Below are positions 22,770-35,739 of a DNA stretch of 64,000 bases, piece by piece. This DNA comes from Cydia pomonella (lineage: Eukaryota; Arthropoda; Insecta; Lepidoptera; Tortricidae): positions 23,709,888-23,773,887 of the forward strand of contig NC_084707.1 in the NCBI RefSeq assembly GCF_033807575.1, read 5' to 3'. The notes under the pieces were generated by a model. That model made no database searches. It was not told where the DNA came from and saw nothing but the letters and a program-made list of their open reading frames with translations. Within the stretch, counting starts at the first letter, position 1, and the number at the start of each line of letters is the position of its first letter. The translations under genes and the position numbers were made by a program.

Positions 22770-25700
22770 ATTTTACACGGTAGCACGCATCTAAAAAAAT
22801 AACGATTTCACAAATAAAACACTAATATAAAAAAGTTATAAGTGTTACGAACATATTATGGAATAAATTAATTCTGAAATTAATTGTATTTTATTATTAT
22901 ACTACGATTTTACTCAGACGTCACATGCGACCTTATGACTCCAAAACTCATACGCTGTACCAAACAAACTTATTTGCGCACCCTTCTGACACCCCACGTT
23001 TGAATGTAACGAAAATCGGAGCATATTGTTTGTGTTGCCATAGTTTAGTTACCATAAATAATGCAGCACTTCGTAACCCTAACATTGATTTGTAATGTTA
23101 TGGGCGACGTTACCGACTGATCGATGCAATTTAGAACAAAATTTTAAAGTCCCGGTGCGTTTTTATTTTTTGCAGGTTTTATCACATCATGAAGATTGAT
23201 TGTCTCAACAGTAAAAATAAGTTTATTTACTTAAAAATTTGACAGGAATGTTTCTGGGATTTTTACTCTTGGTATTGCAAGTATGTACCTATTAGCATAT
23301 TTTGCAGATGTGACATAAGTATATCGTATTTAACATGTTTTAAAACAGCAAAACCAAGAAAAGACGATTAAAACTAAATAATCGTACAGGAAAAAGTATG
23401 TCTTCTAATAATCTTTTACTGTATACTGTTATATATGCGCCTTTTACCTATGTTCCGAAGCTTTTCAAATTTTCTACTTTAAATTTTGCTAAATCTTTAT
23501 CCACCATACCCATGTAAACGCGGTAACGTATAATAAACAATCGACAGTCATCGTTTATTCCACCCCCTTCTAAACGACAGTTATGACTCCCGGGGTCGTA
23601 AGGCCATAATTTTGAACGAAGCACAGTCAGATGCGACCTTATTATTCCAATGACTGCTAATCGGTTTAGGGCCGAATTTCAATCTGATTCGATGGTACTC
23701 CGATGCGCCCTCGGACTTATTTGCTCAATTGTTCGTGGTGTTTCTCTTATGCAGCTAGAACCAAGATGCGACTACTGTAGTTAAAAGTCCTTTTACGATC
23801 ATGAAGTTTATTTTTCTGGATGATTGTTGGCAGTGGTGTTTAAATACGTGAGTAACTATTTTAAAATAATTTTTACGGGATATTTCTGTGCCATAAATGG
23901 CATATTCATGAACATAAACTTGTTTCAATTTTTTTTTAACCAAAAGAAATTCAAATGATCACTAGGAAGTTGAAGTGATCACTTTCGAGGAGGTACCTAT
24001 ACATACATAATACCTTTGACTATAAAGTGAATTCATCTCTGGGTTCTTAATAAATTGTGGATTAGATCTTAAACAATAGGGTATTATTCGGTTAGGTTAT
24101 ATTAATCAAACTTTGTTATGCGGTTATTACTTACTGGAAAACTAATACTAACTATAACTAGTACATCAATTTTTATCAAATATGGTTATTGATTGAAACT
24201 ATTTTAAAATTTACTTAAGTAAAGTAAACTCAAAGCATGAAATCGTAGCTTCTTATAACAACGTTAAAGGTGTAAAGTTTATTGTTGATGATAGTGACGA
24301 AATTGAACAAATGGTGTCAATATATGCATTAAATACTTACCATAAATGCTTGTTGCTCAGCCTACTTCAATAAAGAACATTTTGAATTTTTCGACCTCGG
24401 AAGATAGAGGAACAAGCACCAAACTCGGTTCCTGGCACCTCATTTTAACAGTTTCAAGAAGACCAGCTAATTTCTCCTTCGTCAAATTGTCGCTCAACAG
24501 ATTGAGTCGTCCACACGTTCATTAATTTTCAGCCAGCGACTTCTGTGCCACAATAGCCACCGTTTCCAAAGGCCAAGCGTTTGTCATGACAATAGGACCG
24601 AGGCACGGCAGAGCCATATTGTCATTCAGATTGTATCGACACGCCGCATGAATGCTAATTGTAACGAAAGCCAAGATTATCTAGACTTGTTTTAACAAAG
24701 GTCGAAAATACTACAGCAAAGTTGTAAGTTAGGGCCTTTTTGCGTAGAACAGTCTTTGAAAGAAATTGTTGCCTTGAGCTGAACCGACTGTGATGATGTC
24801 AATGTTTAAGCGTGGATAATCAAAGTATAATGTAACACTTTCTTGTGCATACGGAAATAATGATAAATGAACAAGGAAAATACACCAATGCCATAGACTT
24901 GATCGTGTCCATAGTAAGAATGCCTTCAATGCTACATATGTTTACAGTCATCTTTATACAGCATCTTAATAATTAATGCTATGCCGGAAGAAACATACTA
25001 TGAGAGCATAGCCGACTTTTACAAAAAGATAAAAAAAGATGCCAGCTCGTCTGGATCAGTGCGGAATTGCAGTTTCCCCACAATCAGCATTATTTCAATG
25101 TTGTGAGGGTTCCTAGCTATGCCAATACTGCAGGTTTTGCCTGTTCAGAGGGTTTACCTCGAAAATTTTCTTATATGCCTCTCTATCACTCGAATTTAAA
25201 ATAATTATAGAGAGAGACAGATAACGAAATTTTGATTTTTGCAGTAGGTCCTCTGCCTCTAGGCTTGAGAGAGCTCTGGGCTCTGGTAAATGTTCATCGT
25301 TCAAGCCTATCTTTCCGTCCAGTTTGATAATTTACTTTTCCTACACTACTATACGTAAGTTATATTATAATTGATAGCATAGACTATTGTGTTAAGCAGT
25401 AAATGGCCAAGTTTAGTGTCATTATTTGGAGCAAGCAATTAGTAACTCCACAGCTCTTGCTTCTGATCAGTAGACCAACGAAGGCATTCGGACAAAGCAC
25501 GTATTTACAAGTGTCATTATTCAGGCCCGCCGAGACAAAGCGTGTCAACTGTCAAACTACTGCTACGGTAGTTGTCCTAATCAGTTGGCAGCATTGTGGG
25601 CAAGATCACGCGTCTTTGCGTGCGTCGCCGCCATATTGTCGGAGTTTAAGTGAGAAGATATAGCGGGAAAACTTTTTTCATAGCGACATCGACCCGAGCT

Positions 25701-28700
25701 GAATGCGTGTCAAACCAAGTTCAAGATAAAGGTACTCCATCATTCAGAAGTTCAGGATTTGGCGCCTATGTAGATCTCAATTTTTGAAGTCGACGATGTA
25801 TGTTTCTAATACTGATCTCCCAATTACGGCAACTGGCTAATTGTGACCTAACACCAACTTTTTATTCATCCGTGCCGAATTGCCGAGCAATATCGTTAGG
25901 CTGTTATTTCTTAGATGATGTTCCATTGGCCCAATACCTTATTTATTACATATACATATTTAATTCTATTGCATTCTCTAAAATTGAATTCACTACCTAA
26001 CCAACTTTGATTTGTTTTTAATCTAACTACCAAAATTTGCATGCGAAATTCACTGTAGGAAAGTAATATCCGTCGCCAACGCCAAACGTGTTTTATATGT
26101 GAGATACTGGTATACCTGCAATATTTCCACTTCTATAGCAAGGATTGATGAAGGCACTCAAATCCAGCTCACTTTTTTCGATTCTCCAATTTGTTTATGT
26201 AGTCTTGTTACGCTGGCGTAGGAGCGGATTCAGTTTGCATAAATATTTTTTCAGAATCTCTCTTAGCAATTTGCTACAGCATTCTCCCTTTTCTCCCTAT
26301 TTTTAAGAGAATCCTATAGAGTATACGTCCCGCTCTGATTACTAAATTTATCACCACCGTTTATAAACATTTAGCATTTTTGTACCACCAGCGATCCTGA
26401 ACGGAGTTCGCTTTACCAACATCCGTCTATAGGTACCTAAAATATTCCAAAATACATCTTTACTCAAATGAATAAGGTCGGTTCTGACCGCACGCACGCA
26501 CAACCAAAGATAATGCGCATATGACAATAGAAACTTTTAGTTAGTTATAGTTAGTAGCAGGTTAATTACAGCTGTCTTCCTTTAATGAGCGTGCCGGGAA
26601 AGTGACGCCAGATTATGCACGAACGGACACATGTATAACTAAGACTTAAGTGCAGATACGACCTTATACCTCAAAAATTCCTGTATATGATTAACGCAGT
26701 TTTAAATGGGTAACACGTAGAGTCGATTACCGAGTTTTTTTTATATGGCAACTGAAATGAGTGTAATTACTCATGCGTAATGTACACGGGAGCTATAGTC
26801 AAATTTGACCTGAAATTGTACGCTTTGTTTTATAAGTAGATGGTCTTGTATTTTCGCTTGCATACATCAACGAATGCGCACAGAGTACCTACCTAAAAAA
26901 AGTACCTACGCATATTTGTTGGCCGTGAAAGGCCCACGGGGACCTAAATATAGGAGATTTTCTAGGAAACATCATGATTTTTAAGATGATATCCGGACTT
27001 TTGTCAGGATATTTCATTTTTTTTATATAGATAGGCAACCCTATTCCTAGGCCTAGGTTCTATGTGCTGATGATCACAAGATGGTGGATCCAAGCTTGTA
27101 AGCTTATCTTAAATGTATAATGGTGTACCATATGGGCACAACATCATTTATAAATTAGGGTGCCCCCAGGTAACTCATAATCGCAACAACATATCGATGG
27201 AACATTCATACGGCAGGATTAAATTTCACATCGATTCACTGCTGCCAACACAACAAAAGCTCTGTGTTTTCCTGTCACTCAAAGTTAGCTCGAACAATAG
27301 TGATGTACCTCTGATTCTTTGCTACAATGGCTGAATAGTGTTGTGAATAAGATAAGGGAATTGCAACTGTACCGTCAGCAGCTAATTTGTGATTCAAATG
27401 TCTTTTGTGAGTTGATTGAAGATAAGAAAGCTAGGAAAAGTTTTTGCATTAGGAAGGGTAAAAGTAAAGGGTATTTTTTACTTGATTTAGTGTAAAAAAA
27501 TAAAACAAAAATTTGTTTTTCTGTATAGCGACGGCTATTGTAAATTCATTTACGTTGTTCGTGTGTGAACATTAAAAAGCAGCTTTTAAAATTACGAAAA
27601 AAAATGCTCTACATTTTAACCCTTTTTATCAAAAATAAATGTATTTTTTTTACGTACTTAATTTTAGTAGTAGGTTTTAAGTTTTGTTATTGTACTTGTT
27701 TTTCCTAGTCCTTGGTACTTTATTGTGTTTGGTGTTTGGTCGAATACACAATTATAATTGGAAATAAATACGTAGGTATAAAAAAAAGGAATGTAAATTA
27801 TATATGTGTTTTTAACGGACTTTATTTTAAATACACACGTCTTGTCCGTGTTCCGTCCAACAATAGAAAATTATAATGATTTTGCTCCCCCCTTCCATGT
27901 GGGTTCGTCCATCAATTACATTTTTTTTGTCATATTTTTGCCTATTTTCTACAAGCTTTTATTTAATTTTTAATTTGCAATGTATGTATGTTCGAATTAA
28001 AGCTTCCAATTATTCCATTGATCTGAAACTTAACATACATATGTAAGTTGGATGACAATCCAATATTATGGTACCATTGTGACCATAGGAACTCTGGTAA
28101 TAACAACGCAACTTTTTTTTTTAATTATTCATATCACAACAAATCACCTGTATTTGTTAGAATTCTCTCGATTGCCTGTTGAAAGAAAAGTACAGACAGC
28201 GATAAAAGCTATTATCAAAAAATAAAATTTGACACAATACTTTTTTTGCTAACCCTACTCACATGGGAAGGAGATTAGAGTCGCTTGCGCATCATGAATG
28301 TGGAATTAAGCGGGAGACGTAACGCGGGTCGACGGCGCAATTACTCGGAACACATTCAATGCGTTGCTGACTGTACTTCACACTAAATTGAATTTTAAGT
28401 TGTTTTAATTTTTAATCCGATGGTACATTGTTGATTCAATATTTCATTTATGGTATATAATATAACTAAACGTGTTGTTTTTTAACTTTTGTATTGCCTC
28501 GTCAACTTTAGATAAGTGTAGGTAGGTAAGTAAGTATTTTTAGCTAAAATACGTATTTTAGGTAAGAGGTTTGAAAACAAAATGCAACATGTTCTTTTCC
28601 AAACCATACAAAGGCAAAATTAGGACTGAACTGGACTGTATCCATTTGTTGTTTTTTTAATTCCGTTTAATATTTAAGCCTAGATATTTTCCTAATTTTT

Positions 28701-29410
28701 TTTTATGATGTGGATAATATATCTATAATGTTGACTGTACCGTTTACTCTTTTACAGCACCAAAATACGATACACACGTTTGTACTTTTATTATTACGAT
28801 CTCATTTTGACCCACACAAAACCACCCTACAGATAACCCAAAAACCATGCGCAAGCGTTTACTCGCCCAAAACTATTGTATTTATTGTATTATTAATATA
28901 AAACAATTGCAAAACGATTCAATATTATACAAAAAAGGTCATAAACGCATTGACATTCGTTCTACGATACGATCTTTTCTATAAACAAAGCGAAAATACG
29001 AGCAACCAGAACACTTAGACCCGTAACTCTCTCTAAATAACTCCGACATGATCCAATTTTGATAGAATTACAGAGGGAAGGTTGGGTCAAATTAAAATGG
29101 TGATTCCACCCCTGATAAGCCCCGCTCATGGCAAATATCTATTTGTTTGATTTCATTTCATGGGGTCGGTTCGGCCTCATTGAGTTTCCACACAATCGAA
29201 TCGAAGTGTTAATACTCGTATTTTTTAGGGTCATGCGTGGAAAAACGGGTAAAGTTTTGCGATGGTGATTAGTATATTTTATATTATTTTAAAGTTAGGA
29301 GTGGGTGACACGACGAATTTATCAAACACATAATTTTGGGAGAGTTGAGGCAGGAGACGGAGGGGGAGACCAAGGAGAATTTACATAAATCAAGTAACCA
29401 CCTCCACCTA
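22770..29410. other. Long stretch without recognised elements
   Basis: About 6.6 kb in which I could not support any gene, SINE or LINE fragment. A 13-14 base motif (ATRCGACCTTAT) recurs at 22924, 23630 and 26650, and once upstream at 19813. Open frames here are short and unremarkable. Confidence 0.4.
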
Positions 29411-29413
29411 TAG

Positions 29414-29650
29414 TCTGTATCTTTAGGTATTTAAAAAAAGGTAAACAAACAATTTGTACATTTTCGGCTAGTTTTAATATTTATTGGTTAACCAACCAAA
29501 TACAAAACCGCCTGGATCTGTCACTGAACGACCTGACTTTAAACCTACTTTATTTGATCATGTAATGTTTTCATCTACCTTCAACTGCCTTAAGGAGCCA
29601 TTTGAGGGTAGATTTTGTTTACCTTTTTTTAAATACCTAAGGATACAAAC
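29414..29650. mobile_element. MITE, TTTAGGTATTTAAAAAAAGG ends
   Basis: The left end CTTTAGGTATTTAAAAAAAG followed by GTAAACAAA is mirrored at the right by TTTGTTTACC and TTTAAATACCTAAGGATAC. The core includes AACCGCCTGGATCTGTCACT. A tail A LINE fragment begins about 20 bases downstream. Confidence 0.8.
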
Positions 29651-29664
29651 TAAAGCCTGTAAGT

Positions 29665-29885
29665 AAGTACCTCCACCTTACAGAAAACCGCAGCCAAATA
29701 ACACTAGACCCTACTCATAGTGTTGTGTTCCTGCCGGTGAGTAAGGTTGCCAGAGCTCGACGGGGGCGGGTTTAGGGTCGGCAACGCGCATGTAACTCCT
29801 CTGGAGTTGCAGGCGTACATAGGCTACGGAGACTGCTTACCATCAGGCGGGCCGTATGCTAGTTTGCCACCGACGTAGAATTAAA
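29665..29885 (+). mobile_element. LINE 3' tail fragment (tail A)
   Basis: It contains GTACCTCCACCTTACAGAAA, GTGTTGTGTTCCTGCCGGTG, the TAACTCCTCTGGAGTTGCAG palindrome and the GTTTGCCACCGACGTAG end, followed by an A-run. Same order as at 1.3-1.5 kb. No coding part. Confidence 0.85.
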
Positions 29886-30229
29886 AAAAAAAGTAAAGTA
29901 GCGACTCAACGTCTTGTCGTATCAGGCTGTCAAGAAGATGGCAGAGGACCGACACACATGGAAATCGCTCCACCGACAAGAGTCTAACTCTTTAATATAT
30001 GATGATGATGAAGAGTGGGTCCGATCCAAGTGAAAGACGTAATTTGACTTATTAGAATAAACTTCACTTTAATTAAATTTTCATACAAACCGACTCATTT
30101 TCATTTCTTATGAGTAAAGCTAATCGGTATTGGTAACTAAGCTAAACATACTAATGCCAGCAATCCTGAATTTATCCTTAAAATAGCACTCTGGCACACA
30201 AAAGCTGGCATTAAAAAAAAAATTGCACT

Positions 30230-30480
30230 GGTTTTTAACCCCCGACGCAGTAAAGAGGAATGTAAATAACATGCCGCCAATATCTGTCTGTGGCATCATA
30301 CCTCTCAAAGGGATGGACCGATTTCGATGCGATTTTTTAATGTGAAAGCAAGTTTTCTTGCGGTAGTTCTTAGCTTATGTTTGATAAAAAAAGATCCAGC
30401 AATTTGAACAATATCTGCTCTTTTTTCAAAATGATGTAAGGTGTTTTTAGTATAAAATTGATTCTTTTGGCAGAATACGG
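30230..30480 (+). repeat. Diverged interspersed repeat (TAACCCCCGACGC type)
   Basis: It starts TTTAACCCCCGACGCAG, includes a GTCTGTGGC block, GGATGGACCGATTTCGATGC and a GAAAGCAAGTTTTCTTGCGG block. I recognise this layout from lepidopteran genomes; class unknown. It ends just upstream of the CpG-rich segment. Confidence 0.55.
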
Positions 30481-30536
30481 AGGGTTTTTTTTTATATTTA
30501 ACATGCATATGTATAACGTTTAGTTGTAAGGTTGAG

Positions 30537-30660
30537 CTGCGCAAGTGCGCGTACGCATGCGTTGATGCGTGTCTTCGGGCCATTGCCGCCGGCGGTCACG
30601 CCAGACCTGCTGGGCCGGGAATGTGCTGTGACACTGTTTTGCTGGCGTTTAAAGTTGCTA
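30537..30660 (+). promoter_or_regulatory. CpG-rich putative promoter segment
   Basis: A CpG-dense island in an AT-rich setting: CTGCGCAAGTGCGCGTACGC, CATGCG, GCCGCCGGCGG and GGGCCGGG. The TGCGCAAGTGCGC and GCGTACGCATGCG pieces resemble NRF1/Ewg-type GCGC palindromes. It lies about 155-275 bases upstream of the ATG at 30814. No TATA box is evident; TCATT-type initiator candidates occur at about 30664. Promoter function is inferred from position and composition only. Confidence 0.35.
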
Positions 30661-30813
30661 CTGTCATTAGAGATGACATTTTATTCGAAATGAAGTGTCA
30701 AATGCAAACACTAAGTGTTAGTTGGTGTCGAACGATATAGTTGTTGACTTTATTTGTGTGTTAAAATTAGTTTTTTTGTATATTAAATAAATATAGCAAA
30801 ACTTTTGTGAAGA

Positions 30814-31176
30814 ATGAGCGATAAAGATAATTCGGAGATGCCACCTCATATTTGCGAATTCCGCGAGAGAGTAACGATGCCCCAATGCTGGCCGTTACAT
30901 GCAGTTAATGAAATACTTTATAGGGAGCTTATGGTATGTGTTTAGATAGAATAGTGTATGTAACTGTTCATAATGAAGCATTAAAACACTCGAGTGATCT
31001 TTTAAGAAACTCATTTCATTCGTTCCATAAACCCATACTCGTATTTTAATGCCTTTCATTATATAGCAGTCATATAACAACTTTCTTTACAGACAGAAAC
31101 TGGATATCAAAAATATATACACTGTACATTTGACAAGGAGGAGGTGCGCAGTTACAATAACCAACCCCACGCTTAG
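30814..31176 (+). CDS. Candidate two-exon gene for a 67-residue protein
   Basis: Exon 1 is 30814-30933 (40 codons) and exon 2 is 31093-31176 (27 codons plus TAG). The ATG is the first after an in-frame TGA at 30808-30810. The donor is ATG|GTATGTG and the acceptor is CTTTCTTTACAG; the 159-bp intron leaves phase 0 intact. Without splicing the frame stops four codons into the intron. An AATAAA follows at 31189. The protein begins MSDKDNSEMPPHICEFRERV, and exon 2 starts TETGYQKYIHCTFDKEEVRS. It has three cysteines (positions 14, 25 and 51), no signal peptide or membrane segment, and no domain I recognise. A 16-codon upstream frame may start at about 30690. The joint signals favour a real gene; with so short a frame, chance remains possible. 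Confidence 0.55.
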
Positions 31177-31188
31177 TAACAAATCAAT

Positions 31189-31194
31189 AATAAA
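31189..31194 (+). terminator. AATAAA polyadenylation signal
   Basis: A canonical AATAAA 12 bases after the TAG of the two-exon candidate. AATAAA is common by chance in AT-rich DNA, so its weight comes from its position. Confidence 0.4.
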
Positions 31195-31199
31195 AGTTT

Positions 31200-32390
31200 C
31201 AGTATTATTTAAGGAAAGGTGAACGTTTGCTTTTGCACTCAGTTATTACACCACAAAATATACAACAAACATAACAGATTCACTGTTAACACATCACACC
31301 TTATTGCCTTCATACAAGCAAAGGAATTTCAACCCTGCTACATCTGACATAAGACTCACAAATAGTCACATGGTTATAAATCTCCTAACGTCGTCTTCCA
31401 TCAACAGCATCTCCATTCAATACATTTCTGTTTCCTATTTAACTAACAAACATAAAATTCTAACGCTTGAATAGGTCACCATTTGCAAACACATAGAAAA
31501 CATGATATACATCTCTTAACAGCTATAACGTAACACCCTCAACAGATGGAGTGATTAGTAATAAGCAACCACTAAACCACACTTGTACGCGACAATGGAC
31601 TCAAAAATGCAATTCCGTGCCTTGTCAGAGTAAATCCTGCGAAAAATACTAACTTTAAACTTTTATGGCCCTTGTAACAGAAACTCGTGAAGCTCAAAGC
31701 GAAACCAACAATCATAAAATTCAACTGTAACTCTTTCAGCGTAGATTTCATTTTCGAATGGTCTAGATTTAATAATGACTGCAAGAACGATATAACTTTT
31801 AATAAATATGCTATTAATCATGACGGTAAATAGTACGGTCGTTGGTTAAATGCTTAATGACAAGACTATAAATGTACGGTGTGGCGACACAATTTTAACA
31901 AGTATTAACATGTCTTGTGGCGTAATAGTGCACTTTAAAATTCAAACACGTGCCTATGTAGAAAAGTTTGGATCTCAGGGGAAATTATGTTAAGATTAAC
32001 TAGCTTTCAGATAGTTACCTACTTAAGTATCAAATGTTATAATATTACAAAAGTTTCGGATAACGTTTAAAAAAGGTACATACATGTATGAAAATATCGA
32101 TATGTACGTTGGCAAATAAGATTAAAATAACAGTTAATTATGCTGCTATTACTAAGAACCTACTTCCTTCTTATTTAAGTAGGTTAAAAAGATTAGAAAA
32201 ACAATATTAATACCTGCGTCTTCGCCTTAGAAATCCTTCACCCTCCTCAAGGAATGCTAAAACCTATTTGACCTATTGATTTACCACAAATTGTGTTCCT
32301 CGATCGGGGTGAAGGCACTTAAGATCAACAGGCAAACACTTTATAAAACAAAAAAAACTGAGAACCAAAAAACAATAACCAGTTTCCATC
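31200..32390. other. No feature recognised
   Basis: AT-rich sequence downstream of the small candidate gene; no shared repeat seen. Confidence 0.4.
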
Positions 32391-32398
32391 TCAAATTC

Positions 32399-32866
32399 AT
32401 GTTAAACATAATAAGTATAATAACAAAACATAATATCCATTCTCAAAAACAACTCTCATTGTTAAACCCATCAAATTATCAAACCAGATACAGTAAATCA
32501 CGCAGCATCCCATCCAAACATCTTTGTTTTCCAGACCCGACAGATCTCATAACCTTGTGGTGGAAAAGATGCTCTCAAAACTGCCTTCTTCACAAACGCA
32601 ACTTACTTTTAGAAATGTTCATTTCATGCAAATGTAAGCTGTATTTTAAAGTGGAAATGGTGAAGATGGTAGGACGCTTTGTCGAGGTTAGGTTTGTGAA
32701 ATTATATCGAAGGCAGACAAATGAAGACATACGTCTTGAACGTCAATCTCCGCGGTTAGGCTGGTCGAGCTCGCGAGTCGACATTTACGAGCCAATATTT
32801 CAATATACTTACGAGGGCGCCTGTCCATTGGTCCCGACTTTGACTTTAATCCCGAAAAGCAATTAA
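32399..32866 (+). CDS. Long open frame of uncertain status
   Basis: From the ATG at 32399 the frame runs 155 codons to a stop; it stays open upstream to about 32276. It is the longest frame here not explained by a repeat. The composition is K/S/L/N-rich and no family motif is seen. On the opposite strand GCGCCCTC|GTAAGTAT (about 32805-32821) is a near-consensus splice donor. The region could therefore instead be an exon end of a - strand transcript, or neither. Confidence 0.15.
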   Translation: MLNIISIITKHNIHSQKQLSLLNPSNYQTRYSKSRSIPSKHLCFPDPTDLITLWWKRCSQNCLLHKRNLLLEMFISCKCKLYFKVEMVKMVGRFVEVRFVKLYRRQTNEDIRLERQSPRLGWSSSRVDIYEPIFQYTYEGACPLVPTLTLIPKSN

Positions 32867-32869
32867 CCG

Positions 32870-35090
32870 AAAAGCTAATCGGTCCGTTTTAAAGAAAGGC
32901 GGGACTGACAATAGTTTATTAGGTCTTGCAAAATAACACGAGTTGTATTCTCCTTAATTTGTATTGGAAACAATAACCTTTTATGTTTATGTCTTATTTA
33001 ATGGCGGGCACTTGCCATTGTTTCTTGTTTTATTGGCTCCGAGATGCTTTTAAGAATTTCGAAACGAAAGCATGATAGTTGCAGAATACATCTAAATAGT
33101 CTGTAAGGTAGTTTTCTTCTAAAATTATCTTGTTTTACCTAGTGTAAAATAGATAATATTAATCAGGTGAAAAGATGTAGATAACAAAACAATACCTATC
33201 TACCTTGTAATGTGATGTTTTGTTTCTATTAATTGTTGTTGTTATTGCTTATTGTTACCCAAAGGATGCTTTGAATTTAGGACTGGATTTGACATTGATG
33301 ATTGCATTCCATACGCAAATGCTGTAAAAATAGTACAAAAATACGCAGCAAATGGAAAACCTGTTCTCGTTTGATCACAAAAGCCACAGCGTCGCGAGTG
33401 GGATTTTCAAAGACAATTTCAAAGCGAAACGCTTTTTATTTTATTATTCGTATGCTTAGTATGGGAACCGGTAATAAAGAGTTTTGCGGCTTTAAGCCTG
33501 GAATCATCTGCGGTGGATATTCCGTGGTATCCTTCTGAGGCCCACGGTTCTACTAATAGTACAGATTTCTTCAATGTACTTTCAGTCATTTTCTATTGAA
33601 GCCTAGTTGCATTTCTTTTGCTTCGTTCGATTTCAAAACAAAAGAAATTCAACCACATTTCCGTCATCATTGATTTCAAATTCCACTGCCCATTTTTATA
33701 CGGTGGGTTCTTAGAAGGCTATAGCTGCGTGGAATCTTAAGTTTCATGGTTTTTTTTTAATTTATTTACTCAAACGGTACATGCTTATAAACAAAATTTA
33801 TAATATCGCCAAACTGTAACCAGTTTGTTAGCGAATGAAGCGCTCGACTTACATTATCGAATCATGCACCTAAATAAAACAATTAACAGCTTAAAAACTA
33901 ACATGCACAACTTCCTAATAAGTTTTTTATTTGTCATTAAGTTTTTGTTGTTTTTATTGCTCATGCAATTATGGTTGTACATAATTTTAGAGCATTTAAC
34001 CAACTGGACACGACTTGCCTGTAATTTTCTGTACAAATCGCCGATTTTTGCGGGGGAGGAGCACGTCAAACGTTTGTCTATTTCTACTTAACGTACAAAT
34101 GCGACCATTGGCTTAGGTTTTCACGGAGGGGTAAGCTCTTAAAATCGACTCCGGTTGGTTAAATGCTCTAAGGCAGTATTGGGATAATTGATCTTATGAC
34201 TATACTGCCTTCTCCTGCAACCCCATACACAACTCTTCCGAATGAGATGTAATAAATAGACATTGTCAGCCACCTGTCCTGTCCAATGTCCAAGATTATT
34301 TGAGTAAAAAGTCGTCGCAAGAAAGATTATTGATTTTAATATTAATAATTAATGAGAAAGTTAGTAAAGTTTAATGTTTTATTTAATTTAAGAACAGGCG
34401 AGTAAGAACCGTGCACCAACAGAGTGTATTAATTAAATTACGGTCTGTTTCTCAAAATCTGAGTAAAGTCCCTATTGGATAGCTAATGAACTGCCAGATA
34501 AAACTTCCTGCAATACTTACCACTTTTTCTAGGAGTTTAGCTTATTTGAAGATTATGAAACGCCAACGCTGCCTTTATTCGTTAGATAAGTGGCAAGTAG
34601 CTTATTCAGGACTTTACTTGGACATTGTGAAACATTACAGGCCCTTTAATATGCTACTCGTAGTGCAAAGAACAATGAAAGATGAAACACAGTAGCATGC
34701 ACTAGAGAATGACATATCCGCTGTACAGAGCATAAGACAAGCCTAAACGAGTGACACTGGGCCCTAAGTTGGATAATTCACGCTTATACGATACCTAGCA
34801 CCATTCTAAGTGAGATCTCCTATCACGAATACTTCTTATGAATGTCTAGGCCAGGTTATAGTAGTCTTGAAGAAAGTTTCGTGAGTTGAGGACTGTCAAA
34901 GATCAATAGGCACTAAATCAATCCGCTAATCCTCGAATGACATCTGCCGCCCAGTACGCGCACTAACTTTTGTTTTTTTAACGCTAAACGGGGCAAATAA
35001 AATGGAAACACGGGCCGGTTGAATGGACAGGTGGCAGTTTAATGTAGGGTTAGTAGTTCACATTCTTGTTTACTTTAGTCAGTGGGGCCG
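32870..35090. other. No feature recognised
   Basis: Only short frames on both strands. Nothing matched the repeat families of the window. Confidence 0.4.
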
Positions 35091-35094
35091 GATG

Positions 35095-35300
35095 TTTGAC
35101 ATAATTATTGAAAGTCATAACTTATATAGTCATAAGTTATAATTTTGAAACATTTAACTTTTCAGGATTTTCGTAAGGTTATCCTATAGATAGGTTAGGT
35201 TTGTTTTATAACAATCCTGAAAAGTTTCTGAGAAAAACCAAATTATGACAAACGGAAACCGCGACAAACAATACATTATGACTTAAACCTTTATGAGAAA
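35095..35300. repeat. Interspersed repeat with internal inverted repeat
   Basis: ACTTTTCAGGATTTTCG and AATCCTGAAAAGTTTCTGAG pair around GATAGGTTAGGTTTGTTTTA, and GTCATAACTTATATAGTCAT forms a second small inverted pair. I recognise the 'GAAAAGTTTCTGAGAAAAACC...ATTATGACAAACGG' part as lepidopteran repeat sequence. The boundaries are approximate. Confidence 0.55.
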
Positions 35301-35739
35301 CGATAGAGACCGCAGTGGGGCATATCGTGAAGTGTTGTTTTTATGTTTATACTTAAATATAAAGATTTTCTGTACAGAATAAACCAAAATCACATGCATA
35401 GGTTGATTTATAATTTGCCAAAAACATCTCCCTGAGAAGACATGTCCATATTATCTCAGAACTCACATTTTACTATCATACACTTCTTCCCGTCGATGAG
35501 TTTTCTCCTAAGTATTTAGATTTAGATTATTAATACATATAATAATTAATATAAAACGAAATTATCACGACCCATGCATTGTGTGAATTATCTTTAATAT
35601 TCGTTATGGTATTTTGTCGAAAAAATATTATTTTGAACGACTCCATGACCGACTCTCCTGACGAAGTAAGTTTATTGATAGGTGCTGACTATTCTGGGTT
35701 ACATCTGGCGAACTTAACCAATGACTTAAAATAAATATT

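Noticed and set aside
30305..30583. 92-codon - strand frame across the CpG-rich patch
   Set aside because: Most of it is antisense of a dispersed repeat, and the CpG-rich part is better explained as upstream DNA of the + strand candidate.
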